NCBI RefSeq assembly: GCF_024171695.1 | Contig: NZ_JAMTCF010000008.1 | Span: 304,338-368,337 of the forward strand | Direction: 5' to 3' | Length of the DNA: 64,000 nt | From: Actinosynnema pretiosum | GTDB taxonomy: Bacteria > Actinomycetota > Actinomycetes > Mycobacteriales > Pseudonocardiaceae | Shown here: positions 1-8,858 of the stretch, piece by piece | Position numbering within the stretch: the stretch's first letter is position 1 | How the letters are laid out: each line of letters opens with the position of its first letter | The notes under the pieces: generated by a model | The model's input: the letters and a program-made list of their open reading frames with translations, nothing else | Databases searched by the model: none | Told to the model about the DNA's origin: nothing | Program-made: the position numbers and the translations under genes

Positions 1-630
1 CGCGGGCCCCGCAGGCTTGGCCGCCCGGTTCTCCCGCACGAAAGCGACCAGCACGATCACGCCAACAAACGCAAAACAAGCGCTGACCGCAAAAACCGGC
101 CCGGCCACGATCCCGATGTTCGTCATCAGCAAGAACGTCACCAGCGGCCCGAGCAGCGCCCCCGCCGTGTCCATCGTCCGGTGCAGCCCGAAAGCCGCCC
201 CCAACCGGTCCGGCGGCGTCGACAACGAGATCAGCGCGTCGCGCGGCGCCGTCCGCATCCCCTTGCCCGCCCGGTCGGCGGCCATCGCCGCCCCGATCCC
301 GAACGCCGACGCCCCCACCGCCGGGAACACCAGCTTCGTCACCGCGGACAACCCGTACCCGACCACCGCGACGGCCTTGTGCCGCTGCGTCTTGTCCGAC
401 AGGTGCCCGCCCACCAGCCTCAGCACGGCCGTGGCCCCGGTGTACAACCCGTCCAGCACGCCGAACTGCGCATAGCTCATCTGGAGCGTGAACAGCAGGT
501 ACGCGGGGAGGAAGGCGGTCACCATCTCCGCCGACACGTCGGTGAGCAGGCTCACCGCGCCCAGGGCGAAAACGGTGCCAGGCACCCGCCCCTTCACTCG
601 CTCAGCGGGACGGACGGATGCGACGTACAT
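1..630 (-). CDS. MFS transporter (3' part outside window)
   Basis: This is the N-terminal 210 codons of a major facilitator superfamily permease of the cytoplasmic membrane; the rest runs off the window. Hydrophobic helices start near residue 19. The loop after helix 2 carries the basic MFS signature GGHLSDKTQRHK (about residues 74-85), and a second motif DRAGKGMRTAPRD (about 119-131) resembles the loop of drug/proton antiporter-like members. The ATG at 630 is chosen because the purine run AGGGGGG lies directly upstream. It is divergent from the glycosyltransferase gene at 725 with a 94-bp shared promoter region. The substrate cannot be inferred. Confidence 0.85.
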   Translation of the reverse strand, partial: MYVASVRPAERVKGRVPGTVFALGAVSLLTDVSAEMVTAFLPAYLLFTLQMSYAQFGVLDGLYTGATAVLRLVGGHLSDKTQRHKAVAVVGYGLSAVTKLVFPAVGASAFGIGAAMAADRAGKGMRTAPRDALISLSTPPDRLGAAFGLHRTMDTAGALLGPLVTFLLMTNIGIVAGPVFAVSACFAFVGVIVLVAFVRENRAAKPAGPA

Positions 631-724
631 ACCCCCCTAATCGACTACTCACCGTGCCTGTTACGAGTTTGGGGCGAGGAACACGTCCCGTAACGACCCC
701 TACCACCCGGCCGATGTCGCGGTT

Positions 725-1588
725 ATGCCTTCGTACCCGCAGGCCCGCGTCCCGGTGGGCGCTGTCACGGTGTGGTCCGTGAGCGAGCGCGACCTCGCCC
801 GGCACGTCTCCGCCGCCTGGAGCGACGGGGAGGGCGGCGCCATCGTCACCGCCAACGTGGACATCGTCCGCGCCGCGACCCGCGACCCCGCGCTCGCCGC
901 GCTCATCGCCCGCTCCGAGGTCGTGGTCGCGGACGGGATGCCCGTGGTCTGGGCAGGCCGCATCGCGGGCGCGAAGGTCCCCGAGCGGGTCACGGGCTCC
1001 TCGCTCGTGTTCACCCTCTCCGAGGCCGCCGCCCGCGCGGGCCGCTCCGTCTACCTCCTCGGCGGCAACCCCGGCGTCCCCGAGGCCGCCGCCCGCGCGC
1101 TCACCGCCCGCTACCCCGGCCTCCGCGTAGCGGGCACCGACTCGCCCCCGTTCGGCTTCGAGACCGACCCCGAGCTGACCGAGCGCGCCGTCGCCGCCTG
1201 CGCCGCCGCGAACCCCGACCTGGTCCTCGTCGGACTCGGCTTCCCGAAGCAGGAGCGCCTCATCGAACTGCTCCGCGAACGCCTCCCCGACGCCTGGTTC
1301 CTCGGCTGCGGCGCGGGCATCCCGATGGCCGCAGGCGAGTTCCGCCGCGCCCCCGGCCTCGTCCAAAGAGCAGGCGGCGAGTGGCTCCACCGCCTAGCCC
1401 TAGAACCCCGCCGCCTGGCCCGCCGCTACCTGCGCGACGACCTCCCCTTCGCCCTCCGCCTCCTCGCAGGCGCCGTCCACACCCGCCTCCGCCCCACTCG
1501 TTCCACTGACTCCACTCGTTCCACTGACTCCACTCGTTCCACTGACTCCACTCGTTCCACCAACTCCACCAACTCCAGGGAGAGCTGA
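725..1588 (+). CDS. WecG/TagA/CpsF family glycosyltransferase (GT26)
   Basis: This is a predicted GT26 glycosyltransferase that adds a sugar (in known members ManNAcA, ManNAc or glucose) to a lipid-linked intermediate of a cell-surface polymer at the inner membrane face. Family landmarks are TANVDIV (about residues 40-46), VADGMPVVW (about 67-75), YLLGGNPG, and VLVGLGFPKQE (about 164-174) with the conserved Gly-Pro-Lys-Gln region. The 287-aa length is slightly long because the C-terminus ends in a Thr/Arg/Ser/Asp repeat (TRSTDS) encoded by an 18-bp tandem repeat. The stop is 2 bp before the next glycosyltransferase, so the two are almost certainly co-transcribed. The exact sugar is unknown. 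Confidence 0.9.
   Translation: MPSYPQARVPVGAVTVWSVSERDLARHVSAAWSDGEGGAIVTANVDIVRAATRDPALAALIARSEVVVADGMPVVWAGRIAGAKVPERVTGSSLVFTLSEAAARAGRSVYLLGGNPGVPEAAARALTARYPGLRVAGTDSPPFGFETDPELTERAVAACAAANPDLVLVGLGFPKQERLIELLRERLPDAWFLGCGAGIPMAAGEFRRAPGLVQRAGGEWLHRLALEPRRLARRYLRDDLPFALRLLAGAVHTRLRPTRSTDSTRSTDSTRSTDSTRSTNSTNSRES
1494..1565 (+). repeat. 18-bp tandem repeat inside GT26 gene (4 copies)
   Basis: Four tandem copies of an 18-bp unit (CCACTCGTTCCACTGACT), the last one diverged, encode the TRSTDS tail of the GT26 enzyme. The unit is a multiple of three, so copy-number change would keep the frame. The tail lies beyond the conserved domain and is probably a disordered extension. Confidence 0.9.
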
Positions 1589-1590
1589 CC

Positions 1591-3708
1591 GTGCCGCTAG
1601 CCGTGGTCGTGGTGACCCACCGCAGCGCCGACGTGGTCGCCGACTGCCTCCGCTCGGTCACCGTCGCGCTGGAGTCCACCCCGGACAGCCGGATCGTCGT
1701 CGTGGACAACGCCTCCCCCGACAACACCCTCGACGTAGTCCGCGCCACCGCTCCCGAAGCGACCGTCGTCGCCCGCCCGACCAACGACGGCTTCGCCGCC
1801 GGGGTCAACGCCGGCTTCGCCGCGGCCCCCGGCTGCGACGTCCTCGTCCTCAACCCGGACGTCCGCCTGGCCCCCGACGCGATCGACCTCCTCAAGGCCG
1901 CCCTCGCCGTCCCCGGCACCGGCGTCGCCGTCCCCAGGCTCGAAGGCGAGGACGGCCACCACCAGCTCTCCCTCCGCCGCGCCCCCACCCCCCTCCGCGC
2001 ACTCGGCGAGGCCGTCCTCGGCGGCGAGCGCGCCGGTCGCACCCCCGCCCTGGGCGAGCTGGTCGTCGACCCGCGCGCCTACCGCGCCGCCGGGACCGCC
2101 GACTGGGCCACCGGCGCAGCCTGGCTCGTCTCCTCGGCCTGCCGCGCCGACACCGGCGTCCTGGAGGAGCGGTACTTCCTCTACTCCGAGGAGACCGAGT
2201 ACATGCTCCGCGCGGGCGACCGGGGCCACGCGATCCGCTTCGAGCCGCGCGCCCGCGCCGTGCACCTGGGCGGCGAGCAGTCCACGTCTCCCTGGCTGTG
2301 GTCGATGGCCACCACCAACCGGGTCCGCATGGCCCGCGAGCGCTCCGGCCGCCTCGCCGCCGCCGCCACCTGGCTCGCCGTGCTGCTCAACGAGCTGCTC
2401 CGGCTGCCCCGCCACCCCAAGCACCGCGCGGCCACCGCCGACCTGCTGCGCTGGCGCCGCTGGCCCGCCCGCCCGGCCACCGCGACCCCGCTCACCCCGG
2501 CCGCCGCGCGCGCCCGCTCGGCCGCCGACGAACCCGGCTGGGTCTGCTTCTCCGCCCAGGACTGGTGGTACCACAACCGCGCCCACTCCGACTTCCAGCT
2601 CATGCGCTCGATGGCGCGCCGCAGGAAGGTCCTGGTGGTCAACAGCATCGGGATGCGGATGCCCACCAGGGGCAACAGCACGCACGTCGCCCGCCGCGTC
2701 CTGCGCAAGCTCAAGTCGATCGCGAAGTTCCTGCGCCGCCCCGAGCCGAACTTCTACGTCATGTCCCCGCTCCCGCTGCCGTTCTACGGCAACCCCACCC
2801 TGCGCAAGGTCAACGCCGTCCTGGTCCGCGCCCAGGTCCGCCTGGTCTGCGCCCTGCTCCGGCTGGACGCCCCGGTCGTCATGGTGACCATTCCGACCGC
2901 CTGGGACGTCGTCGCGCCCATGCGCCGCACCAGCCTGGTGTTCAACCGCTCCGACCGGCACTCGGACTTCCCCGAGGCCGACCGGGAGGCCATCGCCGCA
3001 CTGGAGCGCGAGCTGCTGCGCAACTCCGACCACGTCGTCTACGTCAGCCACGCCCTGATGGCCGAGGAGGCCGCCCTCACCGGCGACCGCGCGCACTTCC
3101 TCGACCACGGCGTCGACGTCGACCACTTCACCGCCCGCCCGCAGGTCCAGTGGCCCGCCGACGTGCGCGCCGTGCCCGGTCCCAGGGTCGGGTTCTTCGG
3201 GGCGCTGGACGACTTCGTCGTCGACTTCGACCTCCTCGAACGGGTGGCCGCCGAACTGCCGGACGTCTCACTCCTGCTCATCGGCGATGCCACTCACCCG
3301 ATGGAGCGGTTCGCGAAGTACCCGAACGTGCACTGGCTGGGGTTCAAGCCCTACGACGTGATCCCGGCCTGCGGCTCGGCGTTCGACGTGGCGATCATGC
3401 CCTGGCAGGACAACAACTGGATCAAGCACTCCAACCCGATCAAGCTCAAGGAGTACCTGGCCCTCGGCCTGCCGGTGGTCTCGACCGAGTTCGCCGAGCT
3501 GGACGCCTACCGCGACCGCGTCCGCGCCGCCGCCGACCACACCACGTTCGTCGCGGCCGTCCGCGAGGCCCTGGAGCACGGCGCGCCCAAGCCCCCCGAC
3601 CAGCTCCGCGCGTCCGTGCTGCCGTACTCCTGGCTCTCCCGCGCGGGCGTGCTCCGCGACCTCGCCGAGGGCGCCCGCACCACCCCGCACCACCCCACCG
3701 CCGGGTGA
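1591..3708 (+). CDS. Bifunctional GT2-GT4-like glycosyltransferase fusion
   Basis: A 705-aa protein with two glycosyltransferase modules. Residues 1-260 form a GT2/WbbL-like (rhamnosyltransferase-type) GT-A domain: VVTHRSADVV at the start, VVDNASPDNT, NDGFAAGVNAGF, and the DxD-like VLVLNPDVRL (about 87-96). From about residue 307 a GT-B (GT4/TuaH-like) module begins at WVCFSAQDWW, with the nucleotide-sugar-binding end marked by HSNPIKLKEYLALGLPVVST (about 612-631). The start is a GTG 2 bp after the GT26 stop. The pair probably builds an exported or cell-wall polysaccharide. Sugar donors are unknown; the GT2 assignment is firmer than the C-terminal family number. Confidence 0.87.
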   Translation: MPLAVVVVTHRSADVVADCLRSVTVALESTPDSRIVVVDNASPDNTLDVVRATAPEATVVARPTNDGFAAGVNAGFAAAPGCDVLVLNPDVRLAPDAIDLLKAALAVPGTGVAVPRLEGEDGHHQLSLRRAPTPLRALGEAVLGGERAGRTPALGELVVDPRAYRAAGTADWATGAAWLVSSACRADTGVLEERYFLYSEETEYMLRAGDRGHAIRFEPRARAVHLGGEQSTSPWLWSMATTNRVRMARERSGRLAAAATWLAVLLNELLRLPRHPKHRAATADLLRWRRWPARPATATPLTPAAARARSAADEPGWVCFSAQDWWYHNRAHSDFQLMRSMARRRKVLVVNSIGMRMPTRGNSTHVARRVLRKLKSIAKFLRRPEPNFYVMSPLPLPFYGNPTLRKVNAVLVRAQVRLVCALLRLDAPVVMVTIPTAWDVVAPMRRTSLVFNRSDRHSDFPEADREAIAALERELLRNSDHVVYVSHALMAEEAALTGDRAHFLDHGVDVDHFTARPQVQWPADVRAVPGPRVGFFGALDDFVVDFDLLERVAAELPDVSLLLIGDATHPMERFAKYPNVHWLGFKPYDVIPACGSAFDVAIMPWQDNNWIKHSNPIKLKEYLALGLPVVSTEFAELDAYRDRVRAAADHTTFVAAVREALEHGAPKPPDQLRASVLPYSWLSRAGVLRDLAEGARTTPHHPTAG

Positions 3709-3720
3709 CCAGCCCCGCAC

Positions 3721-3751
3721 GGGCGGCCTTCCGCACCCCGGAGGGCCGCCC
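3721..3751. terminator. Hairpin after glycosyltransferase operon
   Basis: An 11-bp inverted repeat (GGGCGGCCTTC paired with GAGGGCCGCCC, one G-T pair) with a 9-nt loop lies 12 bp after the stop at 3708. There is no T tract, as is common for high-GC terminators. Confidence 0.6.
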
Positions 3752-3901
3752 GCTGCGGTCGGCCGAACCCCGCCACCCCACCTCGCGCCACCCGCATGAC
3801 CTGCCCTTCCCCCACGTCACCCGCCCGGCCCGCCGCAGCGCGCACCCCTGGTTCCGCAGGGTGACCGGAACGCCCGACCGGTCACAACTAGTCTGGGGGG
3901 C

Positions 3902-5569
3902 GTGCAGCCACTTCCCCCCAACGCTCCGCAACGAGTGGGCGACTACCCGTTGCTGGCCATGCTGGGTCGCGGCGCGATGGGATCGGTCTACCTGGCGCGC
4001 TCCCGAGGCGGTCGCCCCCTGGCGGTCAAGGTCGCCAGGCCGGAGCTGGCCGACAACCCGCAGTTCCGCGAGCGCTTCCGCCGCGAGGTGGAGATGGCGC
4101 GCGCGGTCGGCGGGTTCTGGACCGCGATCGTCGTGGACGCCGATCCCGAGGCCGACCGGCCCTGGATGGCCACCGAGTACGTGCCGGGCCCCAACCTCCA
4201 GCAGGTCGTCGTCGACCAGGGCCCGCTGCCGCAGAAGGCCGTGCGCAGGCTCGCGGGCGGGCTCGCCGAGGCGCTCATCGCGATCCACGGCGCGGGCCTG
4301 GTGCACCGCGACCTCAAGCCGTCCAACGTCCTGCTCGCCGACGACGGCCCCCGCGTCATCGACTTCGGCATCGCCCGCGCCCTGGAGCACTCCGCGCTCA
4401 CCGAGGCGGGCATCGTCTTCGGCACCCCCGGCTACCTCTCGCCCGAGCAGGTCGTCGGCGAGCCGGTCGGCCCGCAGAGCGACGTGTTCGCCCTCGGCTC
4501 CGTCCTGGTGTTCGCCGCCACCGGCGAGGGCCCGTTCGGCGAGGGCTCCACGTCCGCGCTGGTCTACCGGGTCGTCCACCAGGAACCGGACCTGTCGAAG
4601 GTCCCGCCGGGCCTGGTGCCGCTGATCGTGCCGATGCTCGTGCGCGACCCGGCCAACCGGCCCACCCCGGAGCGCCTCCTGGAGGCCATCGGCACCCCCC
4701 GCGCGGACGGCTCCTGGCTGCCCGACCGGGTGCGCACCCTGGTGGAGGCGCGCCGCACCGAGCTGCGCTCCTACCCCGGCACCCCCGGAGACGGCGGCGT
4801 CCCACCCGGCCCCACGCCCGGTCCCACGCCCACGCTGCTGGAGAACCAGCCGCCCCAGCCCGACCCGGTCAAGCCGCCGACCCTGGCGATGTCGCGGGAG
4901 AACGCCCAGGACCCCGCCGCGCCCCAGGCCGTCCCGGCGGTCAAGCCGCCCACCAAGCCCGCCCCCAAGCCCGCCTCCCCACCCGCCGCCGCCGCCGAGA
5001 AGCGCGGCAAGTCGGTCAAGCCGTCGGGCACCCGCTTCGCCACCTCCAGCCTGGTCGCCTACGGCTGGACCGCCTTCTACGGCCTCGGCGTCGCCGTGAC
5101 CGGCGCGGTCGCCGTGGCGGCGGAGGGCCCGTCCACCGGCCAGCTGCAGGAGTTCCAGCTCAGCGACCCCACCGACGTGGTGAAGCTGGCCGCCATCATC
5201 GCCTGCATCGGCCTGCTGGCGACGGCGGCCAGGCTGTTCGTGAGCACGCTCCAGAAACCGCTCGAGCTCGACGTGGGCGCCGAGGGCGTCACGCTCTCCA
5301 ACGGCGAGGACAAGCAGCTGGTGCCCTGGTACGCGGTCAACCGCATCCGGGTCGAGTCGCACCGCAGCAGGCCGTGGCTGGTGGTGTGGCTCAAGAGCGG
5401 CGCGAAGGTGCCCGAGCCGATGGGCCGGGGCAGCTTCACCCCGTACCAGGGCGGGATGCGGATGTACCCGATCTCGCACGAGCGGCACGGCAAGCGGCGC
5501 GACCGCGACGTGGTCGAGCTGCGCTCGGCGCTCGCCTGGTACGGCGGCGCCGCGTACGACCCGCACTGA
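3902..5569 (+). CDS. Membrane Ser/Thr protein kinase with C-terminal PH-like domain
   Basis: A Hanks-type protein kinase. Residues 14-265 are the catalytic domain: glycine loop LGRGAMGSVY (21-30), ATP-binding Lys in AVKV (Lys43), catalytic loop HRDLKPSN (135-142), DFG (154-156) and the substrate loop GTPGYLSPEQ. A Pro-rich linker (about 290-370) follows. Then come two probable transmembrane segments (about 385-405 and 425-445) and a C-terminal beta-rich segment resembling a bacterial PH domain (about 455-540). No PASTA repeats are present, so it is not a PknB-type cell-wall sensor. The GTG start is supported by a TAGTCT hexamer at 3889-3894, 7 nt upstream, which suggests a leaderless mRNA. 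It stands alone. Confidence 0.9.
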   Translation: MQPLPPNAPQRVGDYPLLAMLGRGAMGSVYLARSRGGRPLAVKVARPELADNPQFRERFRREVEMARAVGGFWTAIVVDADPEADRPWMATEYVPGPNLQQVVVDQGPLPQKAVRRLAGGLAEALIAIHGAGLVHRDLKPSNVLLADDGPRVIDFGIARALEHSALTEAGIVFGTPGYLSPEQVVGEPVGPQSDVFALGSVLVFAATGEGPFGEGSTSALVYRVVHQEPDLSKVPPGLVPLIVPMLVRDPANRPTPERLLEAIGTPRADGSWLPDRVRTLVEARRTELRSYPGTPGDGGVPPGPTPGPTPTLLENQPPQPDPVKPPTLAMSRENAQDPAAPQAVPAVKPPTKPAPKPASPPAAAAEKRGKSVKPSGTRFATSSLVAYGWTAFYGLGVAVTGAVAVAAEGPSTGQLQEFQLSDPTDVVKLAAIIACIGLLATAARLFVSTLQKPLELDVGAEGVTLSNGEDKQLVPWYAVNRIRVESHRSRPWLVVWLKSGAKVPEPMGRGSFTPYQGGMRMYPISHERHGKRRDRDVVELRSALAWYGGAAYDPH

Positions 5570-5668
5570 TCTCCACCGGAATTTCCACGCACCCGGAAAC
5601 CCTTCCGCACCAAGCGGAACCCTTCCGGGCCAACCGGAACCGACCGATCCGCTGACGACCGACCCGCT

Positions 5669-5703
5669 GACGCGGACCGCGCCCCCGTGGCCCGGTCCGC
5701 GTC
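5669..5703. terminator. Hairpin after kinase gene
   Basis: A perfect 11-bp inverted repeat (GACGCGGACCG / CGGTCCGCGTC) with a 13-nt loop lies 100 bp after the kinase stop and upstream of the chemoreceptor gene. Confidence 0.55.
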
Positions 5704-5862
5704 GTGCTTTCCGGGCTGTCGAGCGGCGTCCGCCTCTCCCGTCCCCGCCGACCGACCCGGTCGCACGTCACGTCCCCGAGATCCGAGACCCCCTCAGCTC
5801 TACTCCACGCGTGCCGTTCATGAGGTTCCCCGACCAAGAACCTCACCCCTGCGGGAGCCGTC

Positions 5863-7479
5863 GTGCGCGTCCGAGATCTGAGCGTTGGCAAGAGGCTCGG
5901 CCTCTCGTTCGCCTCCCTGTCCGCCCTGATCGCCGTCGCGGCGGGCGTCGGCTGGCTCGGCCTGAGCGAGGAGGCGACCACGCAGGAGCGGCTCGACCAC
6001 CTCCAGCTCGTGCGCGACGACATCAAGGCCGCCGCCTACCGCGCCGCCGACGTCTCCGGCTGGCAGGGCCTCGTGGTCGCCGACGTCGGCGCGTTCGGCT
6101 CCGCCTACGCCCTCGGCGAGCAGGGCTACAACCGCAAGGGCGAGCTGGCCGCGAAGGACGCCGTCTACACCGAGCTGTCCGCCGCCCGCACCGAGCACCT
6201 CACCGACTCCGAGCGCGCCCTGTTCGCGCAGCTGAAGCCCGCGTGGGACGACTTCTTCTCCTGGGACACCAAGGTCATGCAGTGGGTCGCCTCCGACGAC
6301 CCGTCCGGCCTGGCCGAGGCCATGACCAGCATCAACGGCGGTGACGCCTCCAAGGCCTACGGCCAGGTGCTGGCGATCGCCGCCGACCTGGACAAGTCCG
6401 TCAACGCCCGCATCGAGACCCTGCGCGCCGACGCCGACGCCGCCCGCGAGCAGAACCTCCTGGTGCTGCTGGGCGCGCTCGTCGTCGCCCTCGCGCTGGC
6501 CGTCTTCCTGGGCCTGCGCGCCACCCGCTCGGTGGTGCGCCCGCTCGGCGACGTCGTCGGCGCGCTCGACCGGCTCGCGGACGGCGACCTGACCGCCCGC
6601 GTCGAGGTCGACCGCCGGGACGAGCTGGGCAGGCTCGGCGGCGCGCTCAACCGCACCTCCGACTCGCTGCGCGGCACCGTCGGCTCGCTGAGCGAGCACG
6701 CGCACTCGCTCGCCGACGCCTCCGCCGAGCTGGACCGGACCGCCACCCGCATCTCCGGGTCGGCGGGCAGCGCCAGCGACCGCGCGGGCGCCGCCAGCGC
6801 CACCGCCACCCAGGTGTCCGGCGACGTTGACGCGGTCACCCAGGGCACCGACGAGATGGGCATCGCGATCCGCGAGGTGTCCAAGAACGCGGGCGAGGCC
6901 GTCGCCGTGGCCGCCGAGGCGGTCGCCGTCGCCGAGCGCACCAACACCACCGTCGCCCGGCTGGGCGCGTCGTCCACCGAGATCGCCGAGGTGGTCAAGG
7001 TGATCACCTCGATCGCCGAGCAGACCAACCTGCTGGCCCTGAACGCCACGATCGAAGCTGCGCGCGCCGGTGACGCGGGCAAGGGCTTCGCCGTGGTGGC
7101 CAGCGAGGTCAAGGAGCTGGCGCAGGAGACCGCCCGCGCCACCGAGGACATCACCCGGCGCGTGCAGGTCATCCAGGAGGACACCTCGGGCGCCGTCGAG
7201 GCGATCGCGAGCATCGCCGCGATCATCGACCGGATCAGCGGCTTCCAGACCGTGATCGCCGCCGCCGTGGAGGAGCAGACCGCGACCACCGGCGAGATCG
7301 CGCGCCGCGTCGCGCAGGCCGCCGACGGCAGCAGGGAGATCGCGTCGAACATCGCGGGCGTCGCGGACGCCACCGCGTCGACCACCCGCGACGTCGACGA
7401 GTCCCGCCGCGCGGCCTCCGAGCTGAACCGGATGAGCGGGCAGCTGCAGGAGCTGGTCGGGCGCTTCCGGCTCTCCTGA
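5863..7479 (+). CDS. Methyl-accepting chemotaxis protein
   Basis: A 538-aa transmembrane chemoreceptor. Helix TM1 spans about residues 14-32 and TM2 about 198-219. The roughly 165-residue periplasm-side domain between them is of the four-helix-bundle type. A HAMP domain follows (about 220-275), then a long cytoplasmic coiled coil whose hairpin tip carries the canonical [18 protein letters not shown] (about 385-402), the CheA/CheW-binding region. The start is a GTG at 5863. No che or flagellar genes are in the window, so it is an orphan receptor locus. It implies motility or another chemosensory pathway in the organism. The ligand is unknown. Confidence 0.95.
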   Translation: MRVRDLSVGKRLGLSFASLSALIAVAAGVGWLGLSEEATTQERLDHLQLVRDDIKAAAYRAADVSGWQGLVVADVGAFGSAYALGEQGYNRKGELAAKDAVYTELSAARTEHLTDSERALFAQLKPAWDDFFSWDTKVMQWVASDDPSGLAEAMTSINGGDASKAYGQVLAIAADLDKSVNARIETLRADADAAREQNLLVLLGALVVALALAVFLGLRATRSVVRPLGDVVGALDRLADGDLTARVEVDRRDELGRLGGALNRTSDSLRGTVGSLSEHAHSLADASAELDRTATRISGSAGSASDRAGAASATATQVSGDVDAVTQGTDEMGIAIREVSKNAGEAVAVAAEAVAVAERTNTTVARLGASSTEIAEVVKVITSIAEQTNLLALNATIEAARAGDAGKGFAVVASEVKELAQETARATEDITRRVQVIQEDTSGAVEAIASIAAIIDRISGFQTVIAAAVEEQTATTGEIARRVAQAADGSREIASNIAGVADATASTTRDVDESRRAASELNRMSGQLQELVGRFRLS

Positions 7480-7587
7480 ACCGGACCACCCCCGAGCTCC
7501 GAACCACTTCCGGAACCCGACCGCCGCCGCCCCGTCGAGGGGCCGGGGCGAAGCGGTCGACCGCCGCCGGTCACCACCCGGCGGCGG

Positions 7588-7627
7588 CGTGAGCGCCGAG
7601 CGGACAGGCCCCCGCTCGGCGCTCACG
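7588..7627. terminator. 15-bp perfect hairpin after chemoreceptor
   Basis: A perfect 15-bp inverted repeat, arms 7588-7602 and 7613-7627 (CGTGAGCGCCGAGCG and its complement), with a 10-nt loop. It lies 109 bp after the chemoreceptor stop between convergent genes and could act in both directions. Confidence 0.65.
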
Positions 7628-7855
7628 CGCGTCTTCGGGGCCGGGCCCGTGCGCTGCCCGCCGCACAGCTCCACGGGCCGCGAGGTCCACCGGGCCAGGA
7701 CCGGGCCGGAACCGGTCGCCGGTCAGCCGCGATCGGGCAGCCGGGCGGTCACCGGACCGGCGCTCCCGCGCTCGACGCCACCGCCCCGTCATCGCCGACT
7801 TGGCGTCCCCGCCCACTGGTCACCGCCCGTCAGGCACCGCCCAGGCGTGGCCGCC

Positions 7856-7998
7856 CCGCCGTCACCGCTCAGCCGGTATCGCCCGCCGGGCACCGCCCGC
7901 GTCACCGCTCAGCCGGTATCGCCCGTCAGGCTCCGCCTACCAGGCGCCGTCCCGCCGTCACCGCTCAGCCGACAACGCCCGTCAGGCGCCGCCCGCCG
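7856..7998. repeat. Degenerate tandem repeat (about 45 bp unit)
   Basis: Three to four imperfect copies of a unit built around CGTCACCGCTCAGCCGGTAT followed by CGCCCGTCAGGC-like sequence abut the 3' end of the crotonase gene. It is noncoding. Confidence 0.6.
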
Positions 7999-8784
7999 TC
8001 ACCGCCCCGCGAACGTCGCCTTCCCCGGCCCGTCGGCCAGGAACGAGCGCACCGCGCCCCGCAGGTCCTCGGTCGCGAACAGCCCGGCCGCGATCGTCGC
8101 CACGTGCTCGTCGGCCTGCGCCACCCCACCGGCCTCGTAGTGCGCGAGCACCCGCTTGGTGGCCGCGTGCGCGCGGGTCGGCCCCGCCGCCAGCGACTGC
8201 GCGAACGCCAGCGCCGCCTCGTCGAACCCCTCGTCGGGCAGCACCCGGTTGACCACGTTCCACCGCTCCAGCACCTCGGCCGGGTAGCGCTCGCCGGTCA
8301 TCACCAGCTCCTTGGCCCGCCCGACCCCGGCCCGCGCCGCGAGCCGCTGGGTGCCGCCCATCGCGGGCGTCATGCCGATGACCCGCTCGACCAGCCCGAA
8401 CTCCGCGCTGCGCGCCGCCAGCAGCACGTCGCACGCCAGCGCCACCTCGAACGCCCAGGTCAGGCACAGCCCGTGGGCGGCGAAGACGGTGGGGAAGGGC
8501 AGCTCGGCGACCCGCTCGGTGAGGTCGATCATCTCGTCGAGGAGCGCCTCGGCCTCCTCGGGGCCGTCCTGCTCGGCGAACAGGGCGACGTCCACGCCGC
8601 CGCTGACCACCCGGCCCTCGGCGCGCACCAGCAGCGCCCGCGCCGGTCGCGCCGCGAGGTCGTCCACGGCGTCGGCGAGCAGCTCGCGCAACTCGGCGGT
8701 GTAGAGGTTCAGCGGGGGAGCGTCGACCGTCAGCACGGCCAGCCCCGCCGCGTCCCGCGCCACGCGGACCAGTTGCTCAGGCAC
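7999..8784 (-). CDS. Enoyl-CoA hydratase/isomerase family protein
   Basis: A crotonase-fold acyl-CoA enzyme of 261 aa. The two oxyanion-hole segments are visible as VVSGGVDVALF and AAHGLCLTWAFEVALACD. The usual Gly-Gly-Gly after the second is replaced by LCLTW, so specificity may differ from classical enoyl-CoA hydratases. A longer frame starts at 8817, but the GTG at 8784 is preferred: it begins just before the conserved beta-hairpin, and TAGAGT at 8798-8793 lies 8 nt upstream, fitting a leaderless start. It is divergent from the GNAT gene at 8859. The physiological substrate is unknown. Confidence 0.85.
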   Translation of the reverse strand: MPEQLVRVARDAAGLAVLTVDAPPLNLYTAELRELLADAVDDLAARPARALLVRAEGRVVSGGVDVALFAEQDGPEEAEALLDEMIDLTERVAELPFPTVFAAHGLCLTWAFEVALACDVLLAARSAEFGLVERVIGMTPAMGGTQRLAARAGVGRAKELVMTGERYPAEVLERWNVVNRVLPDEGFDEAALAFAQSLAAGPTRAHAATKRVLAHYEAGGVAQADEHVATIAAGLFATEDLRGAVRSFLADGPGKATFAGR

Positions 8785-8858
8785 GTGGCCGGACTCTACA
8801 CGCGGCCCACGCGGCAAAGCAGTTGTCCGAACGGCCCATTCCCTGCCACGGTCCGATC

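Larger units (their letters stand above)
7480..7998. other. Gene-free stretch with hairpin and degenerate repeats
   Basis: 519 bp between the chemoreceptor stop and the crotonase stop (convergent genes). It holds a long perfect hairpin at 7588-7627 and imperfect repeats from about 7856. No convincing open frame was found; the open frames here have no codon bias or start signals. Confidence 0.6.
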
